From Ponticoccus litoralis (lineage in GTDB: Bacteria > Pseudomonadota > Alphaproteobacteria > Rhodobacterales > Rhodobacteraceae), in assembly GCF_039769985.1 (NCBI RefSeq), contig NZ_JBDNCH010000002.1:3100001-3164000 (forward strand): a stretch of 64,000 bases of DNA. Reading direction: 5' to 3'. Every line of letters starts with the position of its first letter. The stretch's first letter is position 1. Both the position numbers and the translations under genes were made by a program. Shown here piece by piece: positions 1 through 9,884 of the stretch. The notes under the pieces are model-generated. The model ran no database searches and was not told the DNA's origin. It was given only the letters and a program-made list of their open reading frames with translations.

Positions 1-30
1 AGGGTCTCGAAGCCGAGGGATCCGAACATG
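1..30 (-). CDS. 5' end of a gene running off the left edge
   Basis: An ATG on the minus strand at 30 is preceded by a GGAGG-like site about 6 bases upstream. It opens a frame that begins MFGSLGFET and leaves the window. Only nine codons are visible, so the product cannot be named. The start is inferred from the ribosome-binding site alone. Confidence 0.3.
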
Positions 31-504
31 GGAGCCTCCGGAAGGGGCGGATTTCAGGAATTGTTTGCCAATTGAGGGCAATCGCGGCGGATGGCAAGGC
101 CCGCGCCTTGCGGGGCGCCATGGTGCGGCGGGACGGCGTTCCGCAGGCTGCCATCGGGTGGAAACGGGCGTTTTGGTTGCGGTGCGTTGATTGTGAGCGC
201 TTTCGGGCTCTGCCACGGGGGTGGGCCGGGCGTTCTTATTTGCTCTTGGCCGGGGCGGCGGGCATCCGCAGAACGGTTCGCAGCGTCTGAAGGGGGCGCG
301 CGGTGCCGGATCTCTTCGCTGGATGGGGCTGTCTTGGCGCCCCTTGCCCTTGGCGCGGTGGATCCGGAGGGCGCCGGTCCCGCGCGCAGGAGGCTTACAC
401 AGCGGCAGAACAAGACCGAGAGCGTTCCGCTTTTGGGGTGGCGCGAACGGGCGGCGCAGAGCTGCCATGCAACCCTTTGAAACCATACGTTCCGTTAGGA
501 AGGA
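31..504. other. Gene-free stretch before tRNA-Phe
   Basis: I see no convincing gene here. Overlapping GC-rich open frames exist on both strands, but none has a good ribosome-binding site or recognisable protein. The AT-richer part near 52-85 could hold the promoter of the minus-strand gene at the left edge. The rest lies beyond the 3' end of the tRNA. Confidence 0.5.
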
Positions 505-579
505 TGGTGCCCGGGGGCGGAATCGAACCACCGACACGAGGATTTTCAATCCACTGCTCTACCCCTGAGCTACCCGGGC
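505..579 (-). tRNA. tRNA-Phe (GAA)
   Basis: Read on the minus strand this folds as a complete tRNA. The seven-base acceptor arms GCCCGGG and CCCGGGC pair exactly. The D-arm begins TAGCTCAG, and the anticodon loop TTGAAAA gives anticodon GAA (Phe). The T-loop is GGTTCGATTCC, followed by discriminator A and an encoded CCA. The anticodon stem has one T-T mismatch. It is transcribed away from mnmH. Confidence 0.93.
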
Positions 580-724
580 ACGGGTGAAGGTCTGTCCTTC
601 GGGTGGAGGCGGTCTAGCCGAGGCGCTCGGTACTGTCCAGAGCAATTGCACGACTTTTTTCGCCCATCGCATCTTGGCCAAGTTGCGGGTTCCCCGAGCC
701 CCGTTCCGGCGCTACATCGGATCA

Positions 725-1825
725 ATGATGTACCGCGCGAAAAGCCTCGACGACCTCCTCAATCATGGCTTCGACAGCGTGATCGACGTGCGCTCTCCCT
801 CCGAGTTCGCAGAAGATCACCTGCCGGGCGCGATCAGCCTTCCGGTGCTGGACGATGCCGAACGGGCGCGGGTCGGGACAATCTACAAGCAGGAGAGTCC
901 CTTCAAGGCGCGCAAGATCGGCGCCGCGCTGGTCTTCCGCAACGCCGCCCTTCATATCGAAGGGCCTCTGGCGCAGCATGAAGGCGGGTGGCGGCCGCTG
1001 GTCTATTGCTGGCGGGGCGGTCAACGCTCGGGCACCTTCGGGTGGCTGCTGAGGGAAATCGGCTGGCGCGCCGGGGTGATCGAAGGCGGCTATCGCAGCT
1101 ATCGGCGCGCGGTGACCGCGGCGCTGTACCAGACGCCGCTGTCCCATCGGCTGGTCCAGCTGGGCGGCTATACCGGCACGGCCAAGACGGAGCTTCTGCC
1201 GCTGCTCGCCCGGCGCGGTGTGCAGGTTCTGGATCTGGAAGGGCTGGCGCGCCATCGCGGGTCGCTGCTGGGGCAGATGCCGGGCGGACAGCCCAGCCAG
1301 AAGGGATTCGAGACGGCCTTGGTCGCGGCGCTGCACCGGCTTGACCCGGCACGCCCGGTTCTGGTCGAGGCGGAAAGCAGCAAGATCGGGGATCTGAACC
1401 TGCCGCCGTCGCTGTGGGAGGCGATGAAGGCCGCCCCCTGGATCGAGGTCGCGGCGCCGGTCGCGGCGCGGGCGCGCTATCTGGCCGAGGCCTATGACGA
1501 CATTCTGTCGGACGGGGCGCGGCTGAAGACGCTGCTGCACCCGCTGCGCTTTCATCGTGGCCACGCCCTTGTCGACCGCTGGGAAGGGCTGATCGACGCG
1601 GGCGAGCGGACTGCCCTGTGCCGGTCGCTGGCAGAAGACCACTACGATCCGGCCTATGACAAGTCCTGCCGGGCGGTTTCTCCGCAGGTTCTGGCGCGCT
1701 TTCCGACCGAGGCGCTAGACGCCGCGGCGCTGGAGACCCTGGCGGATCGGATCGCCGGGTTCCTTCAGACCACCTCGATCCGCCCGGGTGCGGCGGTGAC
1801 CTCGCCGATCTCTGCCGCGCGGTAA
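725..1825 (+). CDS. mnmH: tRNA 2-selenouridine synthase (MnmH/SelU)
   Basis: The enzyme exchanges sulfur for selenium in the wobble 2-thiouridine of Lys, Glu and Gln tRNAs, using selenophosphate. The N-terminal rhodanese domain carries the catalytic Cys in VYCWRGGQR (about residue 95). A P-loop, GGYTGTAKT, follows at about 147-155. At 366 residues it has the usual family length. Two adjacent ATG codons (725 and 728) are possible starts. Open frame continues upstream, but the family match begins here. The convergent selD, whose product supplies selenophosphate, overlaps its 3' end by 61 bp, so the two form a selenium-modification pair. Confidence 0.93.
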   Translation: MMYRAKSLDDLLNHGFDSVIDVRSPSEFAEDHLPGAISLPVLDDAERARVGTIYKQESPFKARKIGAALVFRNAALHIEGPLAQHEGGWRPLVYCWRGGQRSGTFGWLLREIGWRAGVIEGGYRSYRRAVTAALYQTPLSHRLVQLGGYTGTAKTELLPLLARRGVQVLDLEGLARHRGSLLGQMPGGQPSQKGFETALVAALHRLDPARPVLVEAESSKIGDLNLPPSLWEAMKAAPWIEVAAPVAARARYLAEAYDDILSDGARLKTLLHPLRFHRGHALVDRWEGLIDAGERTALCRSLAEDHYDPAYDKSCRAVSPQVLARFPTEALDAAALETLADRIAGFLQTTSIRPGAAVTSPISAAR

Positions 1826-3892
1826 CCGGCGGCGCGCAGGGCCTCGATCAGGCCCGCGGTCTCCGGCACGGCGGCCAGCAGGCCGCCCGCGGTTTGCGGG
1901 TCGAGCAGCAGGTCATGCGCCGGGCTGCGGGGCAGGTCGGGGAAGGCAAGACGGTTCTCCGCGAGCAGGCTGGAGTGAACGCCGCGTTCCGCCAGCGCCA
2001 GCGCCCCGGGCATGAGGGGAACCCGGTCCAGCCGGATCCGCGCGCCGGTGCCCGAATTCAGGCAGATGTTGCGCAGGTGGCCGAGCAGGCCAAAGCCGGT
2101 CACGTCGGTCATCGCCCGGGCCGCGCCCAGCAGGGTCGCCGCGCGCAGCTGGCTTTGCGTCATCAGTTCCAGCGCCTCTGCCACGGCGGCGCCCGGGGCC
2201 TCGCCCGCCATTTCTGCCGCCATCACCACGCCGCTGCCCAGCGGTTTGGTCAGGATCAGCCGGTCCCCGGGCTGTGCCCCGGCCAGCGTGATCGGCCTGC
2301 GCGCGCAGCGGCCCAGTAGGGTGAAGCCGACGGTCAACTCGCTGCCCTGCGAACTGTGCCCGCCGACGATCTCGGCGCCGGCCTCGGCAAGCACGGCACG
2401 CGCCCCCTGCATGAGCTCGGCAAGGGTGCGGCTGGCAAGCTCGGGCGAGAGGCGCGGCAGGATGACGGTCGCGGTGGCCGAAACCGGCTGCGCGCCCATG
2501 GCAAGGATGTCCCCCAGGGCGTGATGCGCGGCGATCCGGGCCATGGTGACCGGGTCGCGCACCATTTCGCGCAGGTGGTCCGTGCTCATGACCGTCGTCT
2601 CGCCGCCGATGGTCAGGATCGCCGCATCGTCGCCGGGCAGCCCGCCGGGGCCGGTGGCCTGCGCAAGGACGGACTGGCCCAGTTTCGCCCCGCAGCCGCC
2701 GCAGAGCGGCTTGTCGCCAAGGGCCTCGACCAGCCCGGCGCTGTGATGGCGCGGCAGATCCGGCGCCGGCATGGCGGGCAGGGCGTGGAAACGGTCCATG
2801 AAGCGGCGGTCGATGCGGTCTTTCCAGCGCCAGACCCATGGGCCGGAGACTGTCAGGCCGAAGCGGCCCCCGATCGCCGATTTCCGGCCCAGCGAGATCA
2901 GTTTGAGGTAGTCGCCCTGCGGGCGGTAGCGTCGCAGGACGGTTTGACCGGCCAGTGTCGCGCGCAGGTTGTCGAACAGCACGGGTGCCTGCCGGACCGC
3001 GTAGACCCCGGCCTTGGGACGCGGGGTTTCCACCATATGCGCGCAGTCCCCGGCGGCAAAGACGCGCGGGTCGGAACACCGCAGGTCGGCGGCGATGTCG
3101 AGGAAACCTTCGGTCGTGCTCAGGCCGGATCGGGCAAGCCAGGGTTGGGCGCGTGCCCCAGCGGCGGCGCAGACGAACCCCGCCTCGATGCGGCCCCGAT
3201 TGGTCAGCACGCCTTCCGCGTCGATGCGCGCGGCTTCCGTCTGTTCGTGTACCTCGATGCCGGCGGCCTGTAGCGCGGCGCGCAGGCCAGAGGCCTGCCC
3301 CGCATGCAGGCCGGAGAGGATGGTGTGACGCTCCACCAGGTGAACCCGGGGTGTGCGCCCGCGCGCCCGCAAGGCATGGGTAAGGGCGAGGGCAATCTCG
3401 GCCCCGGCGATCCCGCCCCCGATCACCGCGACAGAGGCGGGACCGGTGCCTTGCAGATACCGGGACCAGGCCCCGGCAAAGGGCGCCAAGGGCTTTGCGG
3501 CGACGGCATGGTCGGCGAAGCCGGGCAGGTCCGGGAGGTCGCTGGTCACGCCGATGTCGACGGACAGGACGTCAAAGGCCACGTCCGGTCGCCCCGGGAC
3601 CTTGACGTGGCCCCCGGCAAGATCGATGCCCTCGGCCCGGCTCGAGGATCAGGCGCGCGCCCGCGAACCGCGCAAGGCGCACAAGGTCGATTTCCAGCGC
3701 ATCCTGCCTGTAGTGCCCCGCAAGGTATCCGGGCAGCATGCCGGAATAGGGCGTGGTGGGGGCCGGATTGACAAGGGTCAGCCGGGCCCCGGGCAGGGGC
3801 GCCATACCCCATTTGCGCAGCACCAGCGCATGCGTGTGCCCGCCGCCGATCAGCACGAGATCGCGTGTGGCGGGAAGCTGTGTCTTGTCCAT
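1765..3892 (-). CDS. selD: Selenophosphate synthase fused to an N-terminal FAD/NAD oxidoreductase domain (frameshift in sequence)
   Basis: SelD makes selenophosphate from selenide and ATP. The first about 330 residues form a pyridine-nucleotide-disulfide oxidoreductase/NDH-2-like domain, with dinucleotide motifs GGGHTH near the N terminus and GGGIAGAE further on. The rest is SelD proper, with its active-site Cys in LCGGCGAKLG and not a selenocysteine codon. Such fusions are known in many bacteria. The start at 3892 has GGAGG seven bases upstream. The frame breaks near 3634-3641. Removing one C there restores a continuous product of about 708 residues, so a sequencing error is likely. It follows cheD by 73 bp. 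Confidence 0.88.
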
Positions 3893-3965
3893 TTGGCGAC
3901 CTCCGGACCGTCGGACCCGGGGGTAGCACGCGGCCCGGCGAAGGCCCATGCCCTTCGCGCCCTCT

Positions 3966-4492
3966 TCAGAAGAGCGTGATCTCCGATGCCACGGGCTTCG
4001 GAAGGGGGCGGGGCGTTCGACGGGGGCGGCATCGGGCGCCACCAGCAACTGCCGGACCCGGCCAGAGACCGGCCAGAACTTGACCCTCCGGGCCGAACGC
4101 CCGCCAGTGCTTTCGGCGGTGCAGGGGATCCCCTCATCCCGCAGGAATTGCCGGGCAAAGGCGGCATTGGAACCGCCAATGTCGCGCAGATTGCCCATCA
4201 TGCTGGCGCCGCCGAACATCTTTGCCTGCAAGGCGGAGCGCTCGGCCCCCTTCTTCAGCAGGCCGTTTATCAGCAATTCCATCGCGTAGGCCCCGTAGCG
4301 CACGTTTTCACCCTCCGCCCCCGCGCGGCTGGGCAGCAGGAAATGGTTCATGCCGCCGATCCCGGTCCGGGGATCGTACATGCACACCGCGATGCAAGAG
4401 CCCAGCACCGTCGAGAGCACAGCCTTCGGATCGCGCGAGATCACGTAGTCGCCCTGGATCACGTTGATCAGCTGTTCGCCGCCGTCGGTCAT
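3966..4492 (-). CDS. cheD: Chemoreceptor glutamine deamidase CheD (C-terminal frameshift)
   Basis: CheD deamidates glutamines of chemoreceptors and also binds CheC-type partners. The thiol deamidase signature is visible as GSCIAVCMYDP followed by GGMNHFLLP, which carry the catalytic Cys and His. The ATG overlaps the cheB stop, so the two are translationally coupled. As given, the frame reads through into selD with no stop. One base shift near 4001-4012 instead yields a C terminus ending VASEITLF at 3966, which resembles other CheD ends. The reconstructed length is about 175 residues, normal for the family. Confidence 0.85.
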
Positions 4493-5604
4493 CTGATCGT
4501 CTCCCGTCTGGGGGCGCCTGCACCCGCGGTGCTGCGCAGAAGCGCGGGGCCGATCCGGTGCAGCGGCAGGATGTCCTGCGCGGCGCCAAGATCTGCAGCG
4601 GCGCGGGGCATCCCGTAGACAACAGAGGTCGCCTCGTCCTGCGCCATGGTGGTTGCGCCGGCCTTCCGAAGGGCCAGCAACCCCTCCGCGCCGTCCCGCC
4701 CCATGCCCGTGAGAAGCGCTGCAGAGATCCGCCCCCCGAGCCTCGCGGCGGATCGAAAAAGCATGTCCACCGACGGGACGTGCCCGGAAACCGGATCGCC
4801 CTGTTCCAGCCGGAAACCGGCGGCGTGGTCGGGGTCGATCACCAGGTGGGCCTTGATGCCGGCGCCGATCGTCACGACGCCCGGCGCCAACCGTCCGGCG
4901 CCCGTGGCCAGGTGCACACGGGCCCGGCACTGGCGGTCGAGCAACCCGGCGAGGCTTCCACCGAACCCGAAACCGGTGTGCTGCACGATCAGGGTCGGCG
5001 GGCAGTCCGGCGGAAAACCCGACAGCACCGTCAGAAGTGCGTCCACGCCGCCGGTGCTGCTGCCGATGAGGATCACCGGCCCGCGCGATCCGGGCGCGGG
5101 CGGATGCCGGGCCAGTGTCTGTGGCGGGGGCGGTGCCGGGCGCTGCGACGCGGGCGTCTCGCGCCCCGGCGACCGCAGCGCTGCGTGACGCGGATGCGGC
5201 ACAGGCGGCTTCGCCGGAGGGCGGGGGAACAGGGCGGTGCGGGTCAGGCTCAGAAGCTGGCGGGCAATATCCGCCTCGCTGGCCTCGGCGGAGACGGCAA
5301 AGAGATCCGAGCCGCGGTTCAGGAAATTCGGGCGCACCGTAGGCCTGTTCGGCGTGGCGACCACAAGCCAGCGGATGTCCAGCGTCGAGAACAGGCCGCG
5401 CATGACCTCGAATTCGGGCAGGTCCGCCAGCACATCCGCGATCAGCACAGCCTTGGGCAGTTTGTCTTCGACCGCGTTGTAGGTGTTCATGAGGTCGCCC
5501 GCACTGGCAATGACGCTGAACTCCGGCATCCGCTCGACCAGCGTGCACAAACGCGCCCGCTCTTGTCGGTCGGGAATGGCCACAACCACTTTCCTGGCCT
5601 GCAT
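4489..5604 (-). CDS. cheB: Chemotaxis protein-glutamate methylesterase CheB
   Basis: CheB removes methyl groups from chemoreceptors to reset signalling, and also deamidates them. The N-terminal 120 residues resemble a receiver domain (Asp in LIADVLADL). A Pro-rich linker at about 125-170 follows. The catalytic domain has the Ser of GSSTGG, the His of VQHTGFGFG and the Asp of GMGRDGAEGL. The receiver is divergent: the usual acidic pair near its N terminus is not evident, so phosphorylation control may differ. It starts 54 bp after the preceding 119-residue gene with a GGAGG site. Confidence 0.92.
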   Translation of the reverse strand: MQARKVVVAIPDRQERARLCTLVERMPEFSVIASAGDLMNTYNAVEDKLPKAVLIADVLADLPEFEVMRGLFSTLDIRWLVVATPNRPTVRPNFLNRGSDLFAVSAEASEADIARQLLSLTRTALFPRPPAKPPVPHPRHAALRSPGRETPASQRPAPPPPQTLARHPPAPGSRGPVILIGSSTGGVDALLTVLSGFPPDCPPTLIVQHTGFGFGGSLAGLLDRQCRARVHLATGAGRLAPGVVTIGAGIKAHLVIDPDHAAGFRLEQGDPVSGHVPSVDMLFRSAARLGGRISAALLTGMGRDGAEGLLALRKAGATTMAQDEATSVVYGMPRAAADLGAAQDILPLHRIGPALLRSTAGAGAPRRETIR

Positions 5605-5657
5605 CGCGGTCCTCCGTCAGGCCTGTATTCCGGCCCGTCCTTTCCATCCACCGGCCA

Positions 5658-6017
5658 TCAGAAGAGCTCGGCATGGCCGGTCTCAGCCTCGGCGGCAGTG
5701 CAGCCCGACAGGCGCGCGGCCATGTCCCGAAGCGGCACGGCATTGATGGCGGCAGTCGTATCGACCAGCCCGGCCCCGTCGGTTGTTCCCGCCACATGGT
5801 CGATGTAGTCGGCCAGCGCGCCGATCGACTGCCGCAACATGTCCATTTCCTGGATCATGCCGATCGTCTGCCCCTCCAGCCCTTGTGTCGTATGCTCGAA
5901 CACGCTCTCCAGCCCGACCTCCAGGCGTTCCAGCCGGGCATGCAGGGCCTCGAGCTCTGCCGCGATCCGTATCGCGGCGACCTTGAGGGGAAGCCGTTGC
6001 GGCAAGGGCGCGGTCAT
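5658..6017 (-). CDS. Uncharacterised 119-residue protein of the chemotaxis operon
   Basis: The ATG overlaps the stop of the second cheY (ATGA), so translation is coupled. The protein is mostly predicted helix with heptad-like Leu spacing around residues 15-60 (AELEALHARLERLEVGLES) and no membrane segment. I do not recognise a named family. Its fixed place between cheY and cheB suggests a role in the chemotaxis complex, perhaps as a helical adaptor or as a phosphatase of the CheZ type. I see no conserved phosphatase motif, so the function stays open. Confidence 0.75.
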   Translation of the reverse strand: MTAPLPQRLPLKVAAIRIAAELEALHARLERLEVGLESVFEHTTQGLEGQTIGMIQEMDMLRQSIGALADYIDHVAGTTDGAGLVDTTAAINAVPLRDMAARLSGCTAAEAETGHAELF

Positions 6018-6400
6018 AGGCGACCGACCACGCTTTCGATGCACTGCTTCATCGAAGCGGAAGTGAAGGGCTTCTTGATCATGTTGTTCAGGCCAAGCTG
6101 TTTGGCCTGGGCCACGATTTCCGGCGTCGGCTTGCCGGTCACGAGGATGAAGCCGATCTTCTGGGTCGCCGGTTGCGTGCGCACGGCCTTCAGAAGTCCC
6201 AGCCCGTCGAGGCCCGGCATGTTGTAATCCGACAGCACCAGATGGACCGGGTTCGTGGCCATCCGCTCCAGCGCGCGGCGGCCGTCGTTCTCGGTCAGGT
6301 AGGTCTTGACGCCGATTTCATCCAGAGCCTGGGTTATGAGGCCACGGCTGGTCGCCATGTCGTCGACCACCATGATTCTCAGCGAGTCTTTCAAGCTCAT
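6014..6400 (-). CDS. cheY: CheY-type single-domain response regulator (second copy)
   Basis: This is a stand-alone receiver domain of 128 residues. The acidic pair is in MVVDDMATSR, the phospho-acceptor Asp in LSDYNMPGLDG, the switch Thr in ILVTGKPT and the conserved Lys in IKKPF. It should be phosphorylated by CheA and either bind the flagellar switch or act as a phosphate sink. It is the closer of the two to E. coli CheY in layout. It sits 10 bp after cheR and overlaps the next gene. Confidence 0.93.
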   Translation of the reverse strand: MSLKDSLRIMVVDDMATSRGLITQALDEIGVKTYLTENDGRRALERMATNPVHLVLSDYNMPGLDGLGLLKAVRTQPATQKIGFILVTGKPTPEIVAQAKQLGLNNMIKKPFTSASMKQCIESVVGRL

Positions 6401-6409
6401 TGGCTTCTC

Positions 6410-7289
6410 CTACTGTGCGGGCGCTCCCGAGGGGCCGGGCCTCTTTCGATAGCTCGTGATGCCGACGCCGGAGAGATCCTGTGTCGCGGGGCCGGTGATA
6501 CGCTCGGAGTGCCCGATGAAGAGGTATCCGCCGGGTATCAGCATCTGGCAAAAGCGTTGCCACAGGTTCTGCTGTGTCTGCTGATTGAAGTAGATCGCGA
6601 CATTCCGGCAAAAGATGACGTCGAAAGGCCCCTTGAACGGCCATGGGTCCATCAGGTTCAGTTCCGCGAATGTGATCAGCTGGCGCAGCGGCTCGCCCAT
6701 GGTGAGGCGCCCGCCGTCGTCGGATCTGCGGACCCATTTGGCCTGATAGGGGGCGGGAATGCCCGCGGCTTCCTCGCCGGGGTAACTGCCGGCGCGGGCC
6801 CTGTCGACGATCTGCGGATCTATGTCGGTCGCGAGGATGCGAAGGTCGAGGTTCGCGGCGTCGGGAAACTGGTCCAGCACGGACATTGCAATCGAGTAGG
6901 GCTCTTGACCAGAGGAACATCCGGCTCGACCAGAGGCGTATGCGCCGGCCCGAACGCGCCCCTGCCGCAAGGGCAGGCAGACATTCCGACGCCAGTGTTT
7001 CGAAGTGATGGGTCTCGCGAAAGAAGCTGGTGACATTCGTCGTCAAAGCCGAGATCAGTTCCTGCCGCTCGTCTGTCTCCTCCGCTTGCTCCAGCAACTT
7101 CAGGTAGTCCGGGAAACCGTTCAGATTTCGGGCTTTAAGGCGCTTCGACAGGCGGGAATAGACAAGGGGTTTCTTGCTTTCGGCCAGGTTCAGCCCGAAC
7201 CGCTCCTGCGCAATTGCCGCTATTGCCCGGAAGTCCGCGTCGCTGAAGGCGATTTCTGTCGCTGCCGCATCCCTCGGAACCGATGTCAT
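6410..7289 (-). CDS. cheR: Chemotaxis protein methyltransferase CheR (frameshift in sequence)
   Basis: CheR methylates receptor glutamates using S-adenosylmethionine. The N-terminal helical domain (NVTSFFRETHHFE) and the SAM-binding domain (GCSSGQEPYSIAM, then IFCRNVAIYF) are both present but in different frames. Deleting one A near 6926 gives the classic WSAGCSSGQEPYS join and a protein of about 292 residues, which is normal for CheR. The start overlaps the cheW stop (ATGA). A sequencing error is more likely than a lost gene in an otherwise intact operon. Confidence 0.88.
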
Positions 7290-7756
7290 GGCGCGACGCC
7301 CTTGCCAGCCTCGAGGACGGAGTCGAGGTTGACGACCCGCACCATGGTCTCATCGACGGAAATCATGCCAAGGATGCTGTGGCGCGTCGACTCGGACTTG
7401 ATGTCCGGGGTCTCCTGTATGGCGGTTTTCTCGACCGAAAGGATCTCGGAGACCGATTCCACCAGAAGGCCGATGGTCGTTCCGCCGACCGCCGCGACGA
7501 TCACCACGTTGCGCTCGTTTGCGGGTGTTGCGCCCAGCCCAAAACGGGCGGCGAGATCGAAGATCGGGATCACCGTGCCGCGCAGGTTCATCACGCCCAG
7601 CACATCCCGGGGGGTATGGGGCAGGGCGGTGACCGGCGTCCACCGGCGGATTTCGCGGATCTGCGTGATTTCCAGTGCAGAAGCTCTGACCGCCTGTACC
7701 GAAAAGGTGATGAATTCGAACTGCGAGTCCGCTCGGACTTCTGCGGTCTCAGGCAT
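7286..7756 (-). CDS. cheW: Chemotaxis coupling protein CheW
   Basis: CheW links chemoreceptors to CheA. A single CheW SH3-like domain fills the 156 residues: FEFITFSVQ at the start, DVLGVMNLRGTVIPIFDL in the middle, and VGLLVESVSEIL-like residues later. The ATG at 7756 lies inside the end of cheA, which explains the choice over an upstream in-frame ATG at 7786. The gene also overlaps cheR downstream. Confidence 0.93.
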   Translation of the reverse strand: MPETAEVRADSQFEFITFSVQAVRASALEITQIREIRRWTPVTALPHTPRDVLGVMNLRGTVIPIFDLAARFGLGATPANERNVVIVAAVGGTTIGLLVESVSEILSVEKTAIQETPDIKSESTRHSILGMISVDETMVRVVNLDSVLEAGKGVAP

Positions 7757-9884
7757 GACGAAGCTCCATTCTGGTCTGCTGTACAATGAGGTCGGAGGCG
7801 GCGTTGTGGCCCAGCTTGATAAGCTCTTCCGGGTCGAGGATCAGGGCGATCTTGCCGTCGCCCAGAATGGTCGCCGCCGAGACGCCGGGAATGGCGGCAT
7901 AGTTGCTTTCCAGACTTTTGATCACCACTTGCCGCTGGTCATGGATGGCGGTGACGCGCAGGGCGGTGAGGCCCTGGGCCTCGGTGCTGACCAGAAGCAG
8001 GATCCCGGTTCCCTTGCGGTCAGCCCCGTCAAGGCCAAGGCTGTCGGCGACGTCGACGATCGGCACGTAGGAGCCACGGACACTGACGACTTCGCTGTCG
8101 GTGCCGACGATGTGGATGTCTCTCGGAGTGGGGCGGATCGTCTCGAGTATCGAGGCAATCGGGATGACCATGGTTTCCTTCGCGACCGAGATCACGAAGC
8201 CGTCCATCACCGCCGTGGTCAGCGGCAAGATGATCGAGAACGTCGTTCCCCTGCCGGGGGTGGACTGGATGGACACCCGGCCCCCGAGCGCCTGCACGGC
8301 ATTCTTGACCACGTCCATGCCCACGCCGCGCCCGGACAGGTTCGAGACTTGTCCGGCGGTTGAAAAGCCCGGCAGGAACAGGAGGTTGTCAATCTCCGGG
8401 TCCGAGAGCTCTGCCTCGGGGGGCACCAGGTTCTTTTCGATTGCCTTGGCGAGGATGCGCTCGCGGTTGAGACCCGCCCCGTCGTCGGAGATTTCGATGA
8501 AGACGCTGCCCGAGCGGTGCGCGGCGGAGAGGCGGATGGCCCCGACCACATCCTTTCCGGCGGCCTCTCTGGCCTCGGGCCGTTCCAGCCCGTGATCCAC
8601 GGCGTTCCGGATCATGTGGGTCAGCGGGTCCGCCAGCCGTTCGATCACCGTCTTGTCGACTTCGGTCGAGTCGCCGACGGTGACAAGCTTGGCCTTCTTC
8701 CCCGTTGCGTCCGATGCTTCGCGCACAATTCGCGACATCCTCTGGAAGAGCGGTTTCACCGGTTGTGCCCGGATCGCCATGACGCCTTCCTGAATGTCCC
8801 GGGCCAGCAATTTGTAGGCTTCGAGTTCGTTGGTCAGATGCGCAACGGTCGGTAGGTCCAGTTCCTCGATCCGCTGCGAGATCATGGCCTGGTTGATGAT
8901 CAGTTCGCCGACGGTGTTGATCATCCGGTCGACCCTGTCGAGGTCGACGCGCAGGGTCGGTTTCGGGCCGCGGCTTTCCCGGGCCGAAGCCTCCGGCGCC
9001 GCTGTTGCGCCCGGTGGGGCCGGCTTGACCTCGGTGGCCGCGGTATCCGTGCGCTGGGCGGGTGCCGGGGCCCGGTTCGGCGCGGAGGCCGGGGCACTTC
9101 CTGCGACGGGCGACGGCGCCTCTGCGGGCGGGGCGGCTTCGCCTACGGAAACCGCCAACTCGCACAGGCCTTCGACGAATTCGAAGACCTCGTGAAGCGT
9201 TGTCTCGCTTTCGGTTGTGCTCAGCCACAGGGTCCAGCTGAGCACGGCATCCGACGGGTCGAAACTGTCGAAATCGGGGATTGCCGACACATCCGCCTCG
9301 ACCCGGAGGTCGCCCAGTTCCGCGAGGGCGTCGAAGATGAGCAGCGGTTCATGGCCGTTGTCATAGAGCGCCCGGTCAGGTTTGAAGCGGATCGTGAACA
9401 GGCGGGTGCCGGGGGGCGCTTCCGTCGCGACCGGGATGTCGATCATCGGGCCGTCGAAATCCAGCGTCAGGGCGTCGAAGCTGAAGTCTTCTTCGTCGCC
9501 GCCATCGCCGAGATAATCCTCCAACTCTTTGATCAGGCCGGTTTCCGCGCTGGGGTCGAGTTCGGTCTCGTCCCGGGCAGAGGTCACGAGGTCGGACAGC
9601 TGATCGCCGGAGCGGTGGAACAGGGCCATCAGCTTTTCGTCGACCGTCAGCTTGCGGTCCCGGACCATGTCCATGACGGTCTCGAATGTATGGGCGAAGG
9701 CCACCAGCCGGTCGAGCGCGAAGGCCCCGGCGCCGCCCTTGATGGAATGCACCGCGCGGAAGACGGCATTCACCACCTCCATGTCCTCCGGCGCGTCCTC
9801 CATCTGTGAAAGCCCTTCGACAAGCGCCTCCAGCAGTTCTTCGCATTCCTCGAAAAACGTATCCCTGATCGAGTTTCCAGACAT
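7749..9884 (-). CDS. cheA: Chemotaxis histidine kinase CheA
   Basis: The 711-residue kinase has an N-terminal HPt domain with phospho-acceptor His46 in AVHSIKGGAGAF. A variable linker rich in Ala and Pro (about 255-310) follows. Next come the dimerisation helices, the ATP-binding domain (NAVDHGLE, DDGAGLNRERI, GRGVGMD) and the C-terminal CheW-like domain. It autophosphorylates under receptor control and passes phosphate to the CheY and CheB proteins. The start overlaps the stop of the first cheY by one base. No chemoreceptor gene lies in this window, so its inputs are encoded elsewhere. Confidence 0.95.
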   Translation of the reverse strand: MSGNSIRDTFFEECEELLEALVEGLSQMEDAPEDMEVVNAVFRAVHSIKGGAGAFALDRLVAFAHTFETVMDMVRDRKLTVDEKLMALFHRSGDQLSDLVTSARDETELDPSAETGLIKELEDYLGDGGDEEDFSFDALTLDFDGPMIDIPVATEAPPGTRLFTIRFKPDRALYDNGHEPLLIFDALAELGDLRVEADVSAIPDFDSFDPSDAVLSWTLWLSTTESETTLHEVFEFVEGLCELAVSVGEAAPPAEAPSPVAGSAPASAPNRAPAPAQRTDTAATEVKPAPPGATAAPEASARESRGPKPTLRVDLDRVDRMINTVGELIINQAMISQRIEELDLPTVAHLTNELEAYKLLARDIQEGVMAIRAQPVKPLFQRMSRIVREASDATGKKAKLVTVGDSTEVDKTVIERLADPLTHMIRNAVDHGLERPEAREAAGKDVVGAIRLSAAHRSGSVFIEISDDGAGLNRERILAKAIEKNLVPPEAELSDPEIDNLLFLPGFSTAGQVSNLSGRGVGMDVVKNAVQALGGRVSIQSTPGRGTTFSIILPLTTAVMDGFVISVAKETMVIPIASILETIRPTPRDIHIVGTDSEVVSVRGSYVPIVDVADSLGLDGADRKGTGILLLVSTEAQGLTALRVTAIHDQRQVVIKSLESNYAAIPGVSAATILGDGKIALILDPEELIKLGHNAASDLIVQQTRMELRHA

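Noticed and set aside
505..579. tRNA-Phe as the integration site of an island
   Set aside because: No integrase gene and no repeat of the tRNA 3' end were seen in the window.
2695..2710. Selenocysteine codon in selD
   Set aside because: The active-site position reads as an ordinary Cys codon in CGGCGAKLG, and no in-frame TGA occurs there.
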